Shown: positions 34,600-45,084 of the stretch, in pieces
Position numbering within the stretch: position 1 is the first letter of the stretch
How the letters are laid out: each line of letters begins with the position of its first letter
NCBI GenBank assembly: GCA_032717465.1
Contig: CM064697.1
Coordinates: 5,833,033 to 5,897,032 of the forward strand
Direction of reading: 5' to 3'
DNA: 64,000 nt
Source of the DNA: Coenobita brevimanus
Lineage: Eukaryota; Arthropoda; Malacostraca; Decapoda; Coenobitidae
The notes under the pieces: model-generated
What the model was told of the DNA's origin: nothing
What the model saw: only the letters and a program-made list of their open reading frames with translations
Database searches by the model: none
Made by a program: the position numbers and the translations under genes

Positions 34600-35183
34600 A
34601 CAAAGGACAGGAGGTGTTGGGACAGGAAAGAGAAAGGGAAAAAGGAGGGAGAGAAAGAGAGAGGCACAAAACTTGAAGGACATTCCGATGGAGGAGGTGG
34701 AGAGAGGAGTCGAGATAAGAAAAGAACGAAAAGCAGGGAAGAATAAGCAGAGAGGGAAAAGTCAAACCAGCATGATGACAAGGAAAACATGCAATACATA
34801 GAGTGTGCAGGGATACGGAGGGAGAGAAAAGAAGAAAGAAATGAGTATGAGAAGAAAAATGAGGGAGAGTTAGATGGTGAGGAAAAAAGAGGAGGAGGTA
34901 TGATGGGATGCGCCTGGATATGGAGGGATAGAAAAGACTGACGAATTAGATGGAGATTTGACGGATGACAGAGACGAAGGAAATGATAAGAAAGAAGTGT
35001 GATGCGACGTGCAGAGGGACAGTAAGGAAGAAAGAACAAGTAGAAAGCATGATGGAGGAAAGGTAGGGGAAAAGCCACCAAAAGGGGGGGTGGCCAAGGG
35101 AAAAGGGATCGAAAAGATATTAAGGGATGGGAACAGTACAGAGAAAGGATGTGTAAGGATCTCTTAAATGTAGGTAGATAGAT

Positions 35184-35233
<50 letters not shown>

Positions 35234-35506
35234 GGGAGCAACTTGTGGAGGAAAGAGAACATGAAGTGTAAAGGAAGTGCCAAAGGGAGTGGGGGAGAGT
35301 CGAGAGGGAGGGAGGGAGGGAGAAAGAGAGGGTAGGGACGTGGAGGGGGATGAGTGGGAGGGAGGGAGAGAGACAGGAGGGGAAATACTGAGGGTGCGGA
35401 GGGTGTGAGAGGCATAAAAGGAACAGGAAGGGTGTGAATGAGGGACGGTGAAAGACAGGGAAGAGAAGATATGAAAGAAAGTCTCGGCCATGAAAAGCTA
35501 TGTATT

Positions 35507-35510
<4 letters not shown>
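34600..35510. other. Purine-rich tract with (GA)n
   Basis: The plus strand is dominated by A and G, with perfect (GA)n at 35188-35231 and GGGAGGGAGGGAGGG at 35308-35322. Minus-strand Ser/Leu/Pro frames are compositional. Confidence 0.8.

Positions 35511-35573
<63 letters not shown>
35510..35573. repeat. (GA)n microsatellite
   Basis: Thirty-two GA units. Confidence 0.97.
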
Positions 35574-35576
<3 letters not shown>

Positions 35577-35824
35577 CCTTAAAGAGTCAAAGAAAAACCA
35601 TCACGATAGGATATAAAACCTGAAGGGCAGACTTAACTACACGATTTACGGGCACAAGACAGAGCAAATCACCCAGCCCAGTCCAACATCCCAATTACGG
35701 AAAAGCTCATCAACAGCCCAATTTTAGGAAGGGTAATTAACAGAGGCCTCGCAAAACACAAGTTCGAGCCCCGGGCGATGGGGTCTTCTTCTACACCACT
35801 TTCTTTGGCCCCTCTGTCTGACCC

Positions 35825-35826
<2 letters not shown>

Positions 35827-35867
<41 letters not shown>

Positions 35868-35880
35868 CGCTCGCTCGCTC
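35827..35880. repeat. (CT)n followed by (CTCG)n
   Basis: CT at 35827-35864 turns into four GCTC units, a CpG-containing derivative. A B-box-like AAGTTCGAGCC lies upstream at 35759. Confidence 0.95.
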
Positions 35881-36053
35881 CTTGTAGCCGTGTGTCTCCG
35901 TCCGTGCTCTCTTTACGTACCATCTCCGCCATTTCCTTTTTACGGGCGTGCAGTTTTATCTTTTTTCCCCATTGCTCTTTTTGGCTGCCTCCCCGTACCC
36001 TCCTGCTGCTGCATATCATCTAATTTCTTTCCCATAAACTGAGGGAGCAGTCA

Positions 36054-36054
<1 letters not shown>

Positions 36055-36117
<63 letters not shown>
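36055..36117. repeat. (CA)n microsatellite
   Basis: About 31 CA units, followed by a CA-rich decayed skirt (CACACATATG, ACACGCGGACAC) to about 36330. Confidence 0.96.
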
Positions 36118-36119
<2 letters not shown>

Positions 36120-36335
36120 GAACCACACATATGCCCACTCCGCATACAAACTACGGTTAAGGACCACACACGCGGACACACACAAGTTCACACACGTACA
36201 CAGCAGATACACATGAAGTCAGACTCATACACAATGCATTTGCCTACATGCATACACATGTGCCTTAAACACGCACACGGACAAATACAAACGCAGATGT
36301 ATACTAAGGCACAGCACTACTTGTAACTGAGACGA

Positions 36336-36336
<1 letters not shown>

Positions 36337-36420
<84 letters not shown>

Positions 36421-36438
36421 CTCTCTCTCTCTCTCTCT
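36337..36438. repeat. (CA)n(CT)n compound microsatellite
   Basis: CA to 36417 passes directly into CT to 36438, then into GTCTGTCTGTCTCTCTC. Confidence 0.96.
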
Positions 36439-36720
36439 GTCAGTCTGTCTGTCTCTCTCATCCACGCACCTAAGAGGGATGCAGGCACGTTACTAATGGA
36501 GACGCGTGGACAGGTGTGTGCTTGAGTGTATTGGAGAGGTAACATGAAGATGGAGGGGAGATGAAGAGGCCAGGAGGTGAGATGGCCAGCTTGGAACTTT
36601 GGTGTGTTGTGGGATGGAAACTGTAGCGGTAGGCTGTAACTCCATGTCACGGGATTTCTTACAGCTCAATATAGTTGTTTAGTTACAGCCAGAACGTAGC
36701 TTGGAGTGCGTTTGTGACTG

Positions 36721-36780
36721 TAAAAGGGGTTTGGACTGAGGAAAATCGTCTGGGTTTTAGCTTTCTGAATTATTTAAGTG
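36721..36780 (-). mobile_element. Fold-back family fragment
   Basis: AAAAGGGGTTTGGACTGAGG is followed by AAAATCGTCTGGGTTTTAGC. Only the core and part of one arm remain. Confidence 0.45.
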
Positions 36781-37207
36781 CGTCCATAATAACGAAAGAG
36801 ATTAAGGACAGTGTATGTTTGGGAGGATAATAATAAGGATAAATAAGTATATAAATAGTAATATTGTATACGAAATATTTTGTAAACTCAGCCAGAAAAC
36901 CTACTACTGTTAATAGGATGTATGCAAAAAGAATGAAATATACGCAACTTAGCTGGCGTATCTGAGGGACGGGCAGACATAAGTAAAGCAAAAAAACAGT
37001 AACCAAAATAATACCGTTATATTTAGCACGACAACCCTTCCATTGATGATTACAAACAGCAATCCTAAAATCCATGAAAAAAGCAGCCTTCATCTGCACA
37101 GAAAATAAAAAACATCGGGAAATATGGCATCCTGGGCAAATTAAATCATAACTGTCCCCAAATTTTTCCCTTACACAATTGCACGACCGATCAAAAGCTT
37201 CCCCCAT
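36770..37207 (-). other. Uncharacterised 145-codon frame, doubtful gene
   Basis: The only sizeable frame not made of simple repeat or strongly biased composition. It starts MGEAFDRSCNCVREKF, has a Cys-containing stretch (residues 8-60) and two hydrophobic segments (about 66-85 and 89-115) that could span membranes. I recognise no family. It overlaps a fold-back fragment at its 3' end and no splice context supports it. AT-rich DNA often yields such hydrophobic frames, so I consider it more likely non-coding. Confidence 0.12.
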
Positions 37208-37379
37208 AAAATAGTGTCGTATTTCAGTGTTCAGGTGTGGCGTGAAACCGATCTGATGGGGCCTGGACCTGCTGAATAACTGGAAAATAAAATGGGAAAT
37301 ACAATACGGGGGAATTATTGTATATGGGACGTGTAGATCAGATTGGAAGCCTCTGTGCCTAGTGAAGGGGTGTCTGGGG

Positions 37380-38450
37380 GGGAGAAGAGGGGGAGAGAGG
37401 ATGCTGGAGGGTTGAGGAGGAATATGGAAAGAGAAGGTTAAGAGGGACAGTGTATTGGTAGATAGATAAGAGAGGCAAAATATGGTGAAGTAAAAGTGAA
37501 GGGCTGGATGGAAGGAGGAGAGGAAGAGGGAGGAGGACCTACAGGTGGATAAAGAAGGTAGAAAGAGGAGGAGTAAGAATGAAGGGTTCGATGAAAGGAG
37601 GAGAGGAAGACGGTGGAGGACTTATAGGTAGATAAAAAACGTAGAAAAAGGAGTAAGACTGGAGGAGGAGAGATAGAGGGAGGAGAAGGACTGGTAGGCA
37701 GATAAGGAAGGTAAAAATGAGAAAGACTAAGAGTAAATGGGTGGAAGAAGAGGTGGGAAGGAGAAGACTAAACAAGAGGAGGACTGGCATGTGGATGACA
37801 GGGCTAGAAATAGTAAGCGTGAAGAGTTAAATGGAAAGGTAGGAAGGTAAAAACGAGTAAATGAAAGACAGAGGAGGGTTAGAACGAAGGAAATGGGGTA
37901 AAAAAAAAAAAAAAAAAAAGGAGAGGAGTGGAAGGCAGATGAGGATGATAAAAAGATGAAGGATAAGAAAGGGGGGTCTAAAGACAAGAAGGCTGGCAGA
38001 AATGAGGAATGAGAAAATGAAGGTGGAACTGGCAAGAATGTAAAGAAGCAGGAGTTGGGATGGAACTAAAGAAGCAGGAACTGGTAAGGAAGGAAAGAGA
38101 AGGGAGGATGAAAGGAAAGTGTGGGAGCTGGGAGGGAAGGAGAGACGCAGGAGCTGGGATGGAAGTAAAGAAGCAGGAGCTGATAAGGAAGGAAAGAGAA
38201 GGGAGGATGACAGGGAAATGCAGAAAAGAGAAAAATTTGAGCTAAAAAAGTATGAGGCAAAGTAAAGAGAGAGGACGAACAGTGAGGAATGATCAAGTGA
38301 AATGGGAGAGTGGAAAACCGTGGGAATGGAAAATACAAGCGAAAATGAAAAATGATTGTGTAAGGCAAATAAAAAGGGGGAAAGTAAATATAACAATGGA
38401 GCCTAAAATGGAAAGGGAGGAAAAGGGAGAGAGTGGACAAATGCGGGGAT
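37380..38450. repeat. Purine-rich field with degenerate tandem units
   Basis: A unit of about 70-83 bp recurs from 37514, 37597 and 37664: GGAGGAGAGGAAGAGGG, then GTGGATAAAGAAGGTAGAAA, decaying to about 37960. A cleaner 99-bp duplication follows, with GCAGGAGTTGGGATGG at 38048 and its second copy at 38147. An A run lies at 37900-37919. Minus-strand Phe/Ser/Leu frames are compositional. Confidence 0.8.
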
Positions 38451-38520
38451 TAGTGTATTTGGGGGATGTGGCTGTTTTGGTAAGCTTATTTAGATCGATT
38501 GAAATTGAGAACTGGTAGTG

Positions 38521-38676
38521 AGGATGATGATGATGGCGATGATGATGATGATGATAATGATGATGATGATGATAAAAAAAAAGATAGCTGTGTTGGTAGT
38601 GGGTATGATGTTGATGATGATGGCTGGAGAAAGTGGTAATAGTGCTGATAAGAAAATGCTGCTGCTGCTACTGCTA

Positions 38677-38713
<37 letters not shown>

Positions 38714-38740
38714 GGAGGAGGAGGAGGAGGAGGAGAAGAG
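38521..38740. repeat. Trinucleotide field (ATG)n, (ATG)n, (AGG)n
   Basis: ATG-rich runs at 38521-38572 and 38678-38712, the latter passing into (AGG)n at 38713-38736. Runs of GCTGCTGCT precede the second. Poly-Ser, poly-Ile and poly-Met frames are translations of these triplets. Confidence 0.93.
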
Positions 38741-39100
38741 GGAGAATAGAGAAGACGAAGAAACAAGATACACGAAAGCAACGGAAAGAATAAAGGATAA
38801 TCCCGGTGCCACAACTCGTCCTGTGAGACAAGGGAACAGATTACAGAAACGGACAGTAAGATTGCTGGGTGGAGCCGACGTGAGGGGAGATGGAATACAG
38901 TGATAGGGAGCAGAGTCAAAGTGGAGTCGGAAATGGTGGAGTAGATAGAGAGTTTAGAGGAGGACTTATGGGGGAAGAAGTGAAGGGCTAATCAAGTACC
39001 AGTCAGTTTACATGATAAGTCCGTATCGCCGTAAGGGTACCAATAATTCACTCTCTGAACGGATCGGGAAAAAATAGAGTGCCACTTTCTTGTATGTTAT

Positions 39101-39445
39101 TCAGCTCCTTCAGTACCATGTTTTATTGCACCCGCGAGACAGTTTTATATACAGCTTACAGGTTTCTAGTAGGGAATGTTAGAAATACCATGAGTACCAT
39201 GACCTCCCACTTTTTTTTTTTCTGTTATGCCTTTTACAGTCAGCTTGGGAGAGATCCGTGTAAATGTTTACCTACCATTAAGTTCTGCGATACGTCTTTA
39301 ACCCCTCCACAGCAGTATAAGGAGTTAGTTTTGGTTTACTTTTAAAGCTTAAGGGAAACCTGTCAAAGTGAAGAAAATAAAAATCTCTATGAACCCATTC
39401 ACTGCCATGACGTCTTTTTTTTTTTTTTTACTGTTTTCCTGCCTG
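39101..39445 (+). mobile_element. Cluster of fold-back half units
   Basis: Three plus-orientation starts are visible: GCTCCTTCAGTACCATG (39104 onward), GAGTACCATGACCTCCCAC (39191 onward) and AACCCATTCACTGCCATGAC then GTC (39390 onward). TTAACCCCTCCACAGCAG lies between them near 39299. Cores are eroded (ACAGTTTTATATACAGCTTA, TTACAGTCAGCTTGGGAGAG). Confidence 0.6.
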
Positions 39446-39449
39446 ATGT

Positions 39450-40170
39450 AATGCCACCTATATGTGACTACATACTGAGTGACAAGCCAAATGGTTTCAT
39501 GTACCCCAGAAAACCGTTTACTACGTTGGGTGGTAATCATATAACGAAATGGACACCTAATGACCAAGTGAGTGAAGGTGTTCCAACAGGATGTGACCCA
39601 TAAAGCTTTGTATCCGAGGGGTGATTAGGATCAATTGCTCGCAAAATGTTACTCAGGGATGCGACTGGTCACGCTTGTAATTAACCGGACTAAGTAGCCT
39701 AACCGCGGATCCTTGCGTTCCTGATGGGGAAATAAAATACTGGATGATAAACACATAGGCAGATAGACTAATGGTTGCAGCCTTGAGACTAGACAGTGAT
39801 AGAAATTTAGGCGTCATAGGACGAGTCCTAGTATTGTAGGATGGTGGTGCTAGCAGAGTACATCGTCACCTCCATGATATTGTAAAGGTGTACTTGCCTC
39901 TGTTGCTTCCCTGTTGCACTCGTGTAAGTTTTGTCTCTCTGTTCGCGTACCTGTGAAAAAAAAAGGAAGTATTAGTAACACATTTTTATTATTCTCTGTT
40001 ACAAGTAAAATTTCTTTATAAATTAATGCAAACACTCTTTTTTGCACTCTGCTGTAGTAACACAAAGTCTTATAATAGCAATCGAGTATTCTTAAAGGAG
40101 TTCGCTCATTATAGCCGTCTCTCTTTCCCAGTCATGTCATCAGTCAAGTTTAAAAATCAAATATATACTT
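39450..40170. other. Spacer, no gene seen
   Basis: Unique AT-rich DNA. Nothing recognised. Confidence 0.45.
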
Positions 40171-40173
40171 TAC

Positions 40174-40598
40174 GACGGTGACGCATTTTTTTTTTTTTTT
40201 TTTTTTAGTTTATTCATGCTGTTTCCAGACGATTTCATTCTGCTTAAGAGATTTTTTCAGACTGGAGGTGTTAGTCTTCATGAACTTCCTCACTATTGGG
40301 ATGTTTTCTTAACCTCTTCAAATCGATGACGTTATGTATATTTGATTCTCAGTACTTCTAGACAGTTTTATTAAGGTTTAGAGAGACCTTTCGAACAGGA
40401 GGAGTTAGATAAATCCTTAATGAACACCATCAGTAGGCTATTTAAGTTGAATATACTCCCTGAATATAATTGTCTGGTGTAGCAAGAATTAGATACAAAA
40501 GATACGTCCCCAGGCTGAAGGGGTTAGGCTTAATAAGACTGTCTAGAGACGGCAAAAATAAAACTAAAGAATACATCATCACACTGAAGTAATTAAAG
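40174..40598. mobile_element. Four-unit fold-back cluster
   Basis: Plus-orientation cores CCAGACGATTTCATTCTGCT (near 40225) and CTAGACAGTTTTATTAAGGT (near 40359) are followed by minus-orientation units: CTGAATATAATTGTCTGGTG with TAGCAAGAATTAG (40460-40490), and AAGACTGTCTAGAGACGGC (40534 onward) ending CATCACACTGAAGTAATTAA. Between them are TTAACCTCTTCAAATCGATG, GGAGGAGTTAGATAAATCC and GCTGAAGGGGTTAG. The cluster shows how halves are concatenated in both orientations. Confidence 0.75.
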
Positions 40599-40689
40599 GC
40601 ATGAACTCCCACGCCACCAGCATCTTCCTCCTCCTTCTCCTCCACCTCCTGGGCGGGACTGGGAATCTCTAACTCTCTCTCTCCCTCTC

Positions 40690-40810
40690 TTTCTTTGCAA
40701 TTAAGCCAAAGTGCTGCTATTCCTCTTTGTAATTAGGGAGGAGCGCGGCGATAATTTCCGGCCAAAGAATGCGCCTCGCCTCATTTACGATAGCCACTTG
40801 TAGACGTCAG
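40690..40810. other. Homeodomain-site-rich stretch, possible conserved non-coding DNA
   Basis: TTTGCAATTAAGCC, CTTTGTAATTAGGG, CGATAATTTCCGG and a CpG-containing GAGCGCGGCGATAA lie in 100 bp of non-repetitive sequence between repeat fields. This is the kind of unique block that conservation screens pick up. It rests on motif density alone. Confidence 0.25.
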
Positions 40811-40819
40811 GAGTCGCGG

Positions 40820-41330
40820 CCTGTGTGTGGGTGTGGGTGTGTGTGGGTGGGGAAAAGTGTGGTAGCAAAAGTGGGCGGGGATGTTGGCGTGGGTGTGGAT
40901 GGGGTTGTGGGCATGGAATGGAGAGAAGGAGAGGTATGAGGGCGGAAATTAGGGTGGGTTAAAAGATGTGGGTGTGATGTGGGAGAGGAGAGGCGTAAGA
41001 GCGCAGGGTGGGCATAGGTTGAAACATGTGGGCGTGGGGACAGGTTCTGGGATCAGGGAAAAGTTTATGAAAAGGAAAGCTGTGACTATTGGAGTAGTTC
41101 TGTGGGCGTGGCTTGCAAGATATGGCCGGAAAGGAAGACTGTGGGCGTGGGCGTGGGCGTGGGTGTTGGAGCATGATGTGGATGTGATGGCACGTTGTTG
41201 ATGTAGGGGAAGAGTGTGGGCGTAAAGGAATGATGTGAGGAGAAACCTTGAGTATTTGGAGTAGAGTGAGTTTGGAGTGAGGGTGTTTAAGGCCAGAGCG
41301 TGGGTCTGGCGCTAGGTAGTGGGTGTGGGA
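40820..41330. repeat. Degenerate GTGGGCGTGGG repeat field
   Basis: GGGTGTGGGTGTG, GTGGGCGTGGGCGTGGGCG and related GTGGG motifs recur throughout. The plus strand is G-rich with C nearly confined to GGCGT. Confidence 0.75.
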
Positions 41331-41346
41331 AGGAAGAGTGCAAAGT

Positions 41347-41350
<4 letters not shown>

Positions 41351-41441
<91 letters not shown>

Positions 41442-41451
41442 GCGCGCGCGC
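41351..41451. repeat. (TG)n with terminal CG run
   Basis: About 43 TG units (41351-41437), then TTTG and CGCGCGCGCGC to 41451. Strong Z-DNA-type sequence. Confidence 0.97.
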
Positions 41452-41554
41452 AGGTAGAAGTTGCTGATTGCGTTGACCTGGAGGGTAGATTCACAGCTAT
41501 AAAGACATTATTAACGTGTTGGAGATACCTAATGTATAATGAGGTGTATTATAT

Positions 41555-41850
41555 GTGAGTGGGTGAAGAAAATAAGCGTAGGTGTAGATGAGTGAGAAAG
41601 AAGTGAGAAAGTATAATCATGTAGGCGAATAGGTAACGATGAAAGTATGGGTGAATGAGAAAGTGAGAGAGTATGCATGACTGAGTGAAGAAATATGTGT
41701 GGATGCAGCTGGGTAAAGAAGATGGTGTGACTGTGGGTGAGTGAAAGTACTGTGAATGAATGAAGACAAAAGTGTTTATGCAGATAAGTGTAGTTGAGTG
41801 ATAGAAAAGATATAGGTGTGGGAGAGTGAAGGAACAATGTGGTTATGAGT
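41555..41850. repeat. Degenerate GAGTGAGAAAG minisatellite
   Basis: GTGAGTGGGTGAAGAAA, GATGAGTGAGAAAGAAG, GGTGAATGAGAAAGTGAG and GGGTGAGTGAAAG recur roughly every 25-40 bases with heavy drift. Confidence 0.65.
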
Positions 41851-42010
41851 GTGCCAGCGGAGGTAGTGATAAAGACAATGGAAAGGAAATTGCAGCAAGA
41901 AATATGGCTGAATTCCAGTGAGGTCGAAGGCATGAATTCATTAGGGCTAATATGTGAGCGAGGGTGTAGGGGAAGGAGTGGCCGTGGGAGAGATAACGGG
42001 GTGGGATTTG

Positions 42011-42124
<114 letters not shown>

Positions 42125-42184
42125 TACATGGGCAGGGTGGAGGTCGTGGGGGGGTATAGACGTGGATAAATATGGCAGTAGTCG

Positions 42185-42187
<3 letters not shown>

Positions 42188-42243
<56 letters not shown>
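42188..42243. repeat. (TG)n microsatellite
   Basis: Twenty-seven to twenty-eight TG units. Confidence 0.97.
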
Positions 42244-42247
<4 letters not shown>

Positions 42248-42599
42248 AATGAGTCTGCAGCAGATTTCAAACTTCATGTGTAAATTTTCCCTTGTTTAAC
42301 TTGGCACACAAACTAACCTTTGCTTAATCTTCGGAGCGCTTTCCTGCACAAGTAACATAAGAAAAATAAAACACGCATAATTTGTATGACCTTGGTACAG
42401 AGAGAAAGACACTGACAAACTAATTAGAAACACACTCTAAAACACAGGAGGCCAAGCCAAACACCAAGAAACACACGAGTCCGGGGTGAAAAATAAATGC
42501 GTGGACCACATTAGGCTGGAGTCAACACGGCGAGGATTGACACACGCGGAAAAAGTAATGTAAAAACTGAGGGTATTTGCATCCTGAGCCATGAGCAAT

Positions 42600-43660
42600 A
42601 TACCAGGCTCAGGGCGGACAGAGAGAGAGAGAGAGAGAGAGAGAGTTGTACACAAAGGTATGTGATAAAACAAAGGCTGGAAAGGAAAAGGGTGAATGAA
42701 AATGAGGAAGTGCAGGGTGAATGAGAAACAGTAGGGCGTCTCGTAAAGTAAAAAGGCATGGAAAGAAAGAAGGGTGTTTGGAAATGTAAAGATTGAGGGA
42801 GAAAGAAAATGGAAAAGGCAAAGGAAGATATGTAAAAAAAACAGGAGTGAAGCAGAAGTGAAGAGAGAACAGGGTGCGAAAAAAGAAAGGATGAAAGGGA
42901 TGAGAAGAAGAGTGAAGGTATCGGAAGGAAATGGGGAAAGGAACAGCTAATGAAAGAGGAACTGGATAATACACAGGCCAAAAAGTGACAGAAAACAACA
43001 CGTAGAAAATGGAAGGATGGAGGAGGTGGGACTGAAGAGAATGGAGGAAAATGGGAAGGTCTAGGCGAGGAAAGAATGGAAAGAAGATGGTGTGAGGTAT
43101 ACCGGTAATGAGTTAGCAAAATATGGGGAAATGAAAAGCGAGGAACGAAAGAAAAGTGAAGGAAAACAGAGCAGTATTAAGAAGTAAACAGGCCAAGAAA
43201 GGGCTTGGAAGAAAGAGCAGGGTGTGTAGATACAGATATTATTTGAGGATGGAGGGGGGAATGAAAGATACAACCACAGACTTTGAACTCGCATAAGTTG
43301 CCCCTGTCAGGGAAAAGGAAAATTCAGCAAAAGAAAAGGAAAAGCAAAATTCGTTCATTTATAGGCACCTGGAAAAATTGTTGAAAAGACTTTTGATAAT
43401 GTGCATAGTAGACGACAGACTGAGAAGGATAAAGCATAACCGGTACAAAAGAGAAGTATCATAAGGAGAGTAATGAATAAAAGAGGGATAAGTGACTGAA
43501 GGTATGGAAAGCCTGGACTAAAAAAAAAATAATAATAATATTGAGGTAAACATGACTGAAATAAATTTGAGACGATCACCCCCGATAAGAAGAATGAGGG
43601 AATGGAGAAAAAAAAAAAAAAAAGGAAGATAATAGATTTCAGTTGGAGGGGAAATAATTG
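42600..43660. other. Purine-rich tract
   Basis: A/G-dominated plus strand with (GA)n at 42621-42646 and A runs near 43520 and 43608. Motifs like GGAAAGAAAGAAGGG recur. Minus-strand Phe/Ser/Leu frames are compositional. Confidence 0.8.
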
Positions 43661-43763
43661 TAGAGAAAATATACGGTAGCAGTTTCCCAGGCAATAGACA
43701 CAAACAGGATTTCGTACTTCAGAGGGAAACTCCTCAGTAAACTATAAATACGAACCAATGTTA

Positions 43764-43948
43764 AGTGACGTGAAAGGATTTAATCATCCCCGAGCTAGGC
43801 AACAATGGCCATATAGCCCCGCTAGGTTACAGGAGCGCGCTACCACTCCCGGCAACGGTGACCCGTGAGAGGCTCGAACTCGCAACCTCGCGATTGCGAG
43901 TCGGGCGTTCTACCTCTGAGCCTCCGTGCTCCCCAGTGACGTGAAAGG
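43764..43948 (-). mobile_element. tRNA-Ala-like SINE with perfect 14-bp target-site duplication
   Basis: The direct repeat AGTGACGTGAAAGG occurs at 43764-43777 and 43935-43948. The 157 bp between them reads, on the minus strand, GGGGAGCACGGAGGCTCAGA and onward. The A box AGGCTCAGAGG lies at 43923-43913, a seven-base anticodon-like loop CTCGCAA shows CGC, and the B box AGTTCGAGCCT lies at 43880-43870. The head resembles tRNA-Ala(CGC). The tail is a body of about 80 bp ending in GATGATTAAAT, without a long poly(A). The acceptor stem is not closed, so it is a SINE and not a tRNA gene. Perfect duplication and intact boxes suggest fairly recent insertion. Confidence 0.9.
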
Positions 43949-43949
43949 G

Positions 43950-44770
43950 AGGGGTCTGTAATTTGAGAGAATATTTCTCTCGGTCTGTGTATATTTTGGT
44001 AAACACGTGAAACACTGGAAAAGTACGACACACAGGACCAGTTACTCGCTAGGTCTCGGGGCCAGATATTTATGAGCACACTTGTCGACCCTTAATTAAC
44101 AGGTGTCGGGAGGCACGTGTCCAACAGGTGATAAGGTGGTGGACACGCTCGAACACCTGACACTACCCCAATATGAAGGGAGTGGGAGGGGGTGGGAAGC
44201 TATGTGTCCGATGTTGACTGATAACGCAACACGGAACTACACTTCACTGCTGACTAACAGCCACTCAGTATTGCTGATGCTTACATTTTCTTGCTCATTA
44301 TAAATTGCTGATTACCGCACGAAACTGTGATTAATAGGGCATGTACCCTATTTTTTCCTATTTTATTTCATCTGAAATACACAGTTGATGGTTTGGGACT
44401 GGTTGCAGCAGACTTACGATATCTGTTATTAATATCAATAATCATGGCTTTGTAAAGGCAAGAATATTATTGCAGATGATGATGTCAGCAGTGTTAGTGC
44501 TAATGTTTTTGTCATTGTTATTGGTGATGTTACTGCTAATGATATGCCAAGACTGCTGGTCCTGTGTGTACCGTCCATGATACCAGTGACACTATGCCAC
44601 AGCCGTTGTTGATATAGGTGGGATTAGCTGCTTTGTAAAGCTTATTATTGTAAGCTGTGCTCTTGTTGTAATGGAAATGGTGTTGTTATTGATGATAGCG
44701 TTGCAGATGGTAGCGACACAAGGGGTCCCTCAGCACCTCCCCTCGCCCCCTTGACCCCCCTCGGCGAGAG
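43950..44770. other. Spacer, no gene seen
   Basis: Unique sequence with interrupted TGTT/GATGATG-rich DNA at 44470-44710. A GC-rich patch at 44740-44780 could form a short hairpin from CCCCTCGCC and GGCGAGAGGGG. Nothing else recognised. Confidence 0.4.
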
Positions 44771-45084
44771 GGGAAGGTGTGCAGGGGAGCGTCTCGTGGT
44801 GCGCCTTTGGTGCGTGAGGAGGCCATCAAAGTTGCTCTGTGGGCCGCGAGGATCTTCAATTATAGCGCGAATAACCCGACTTTGATGCCATACCAGAGCA
44901 CTGCCGCCATACAGGACTCAACGCTATATAGGCCTGTCTGTTATAGGATCTACTACCGCATCACCTATCACTACAGAGGACATGCCACCACACCATCATT
45001 CACCACAGAGGATCCATCACCACTCACCTTTCACCATATCTACCATTACACTGCCATTCACTATATCGACCATCACACCACCCT

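Noticed and set aside
35735..35790. tRNA or SINE head near AAGTTCGAGCCCC
   Set aside because: There is a B-box-like motif but no matching A box at the right spacing and no tail or target duplication.
43850..43934. Functional tRNA gene
   Set aside because: A and B boxes are good, but the acceptor arms do not pair and the target duplication shows it is the head of a SINE.
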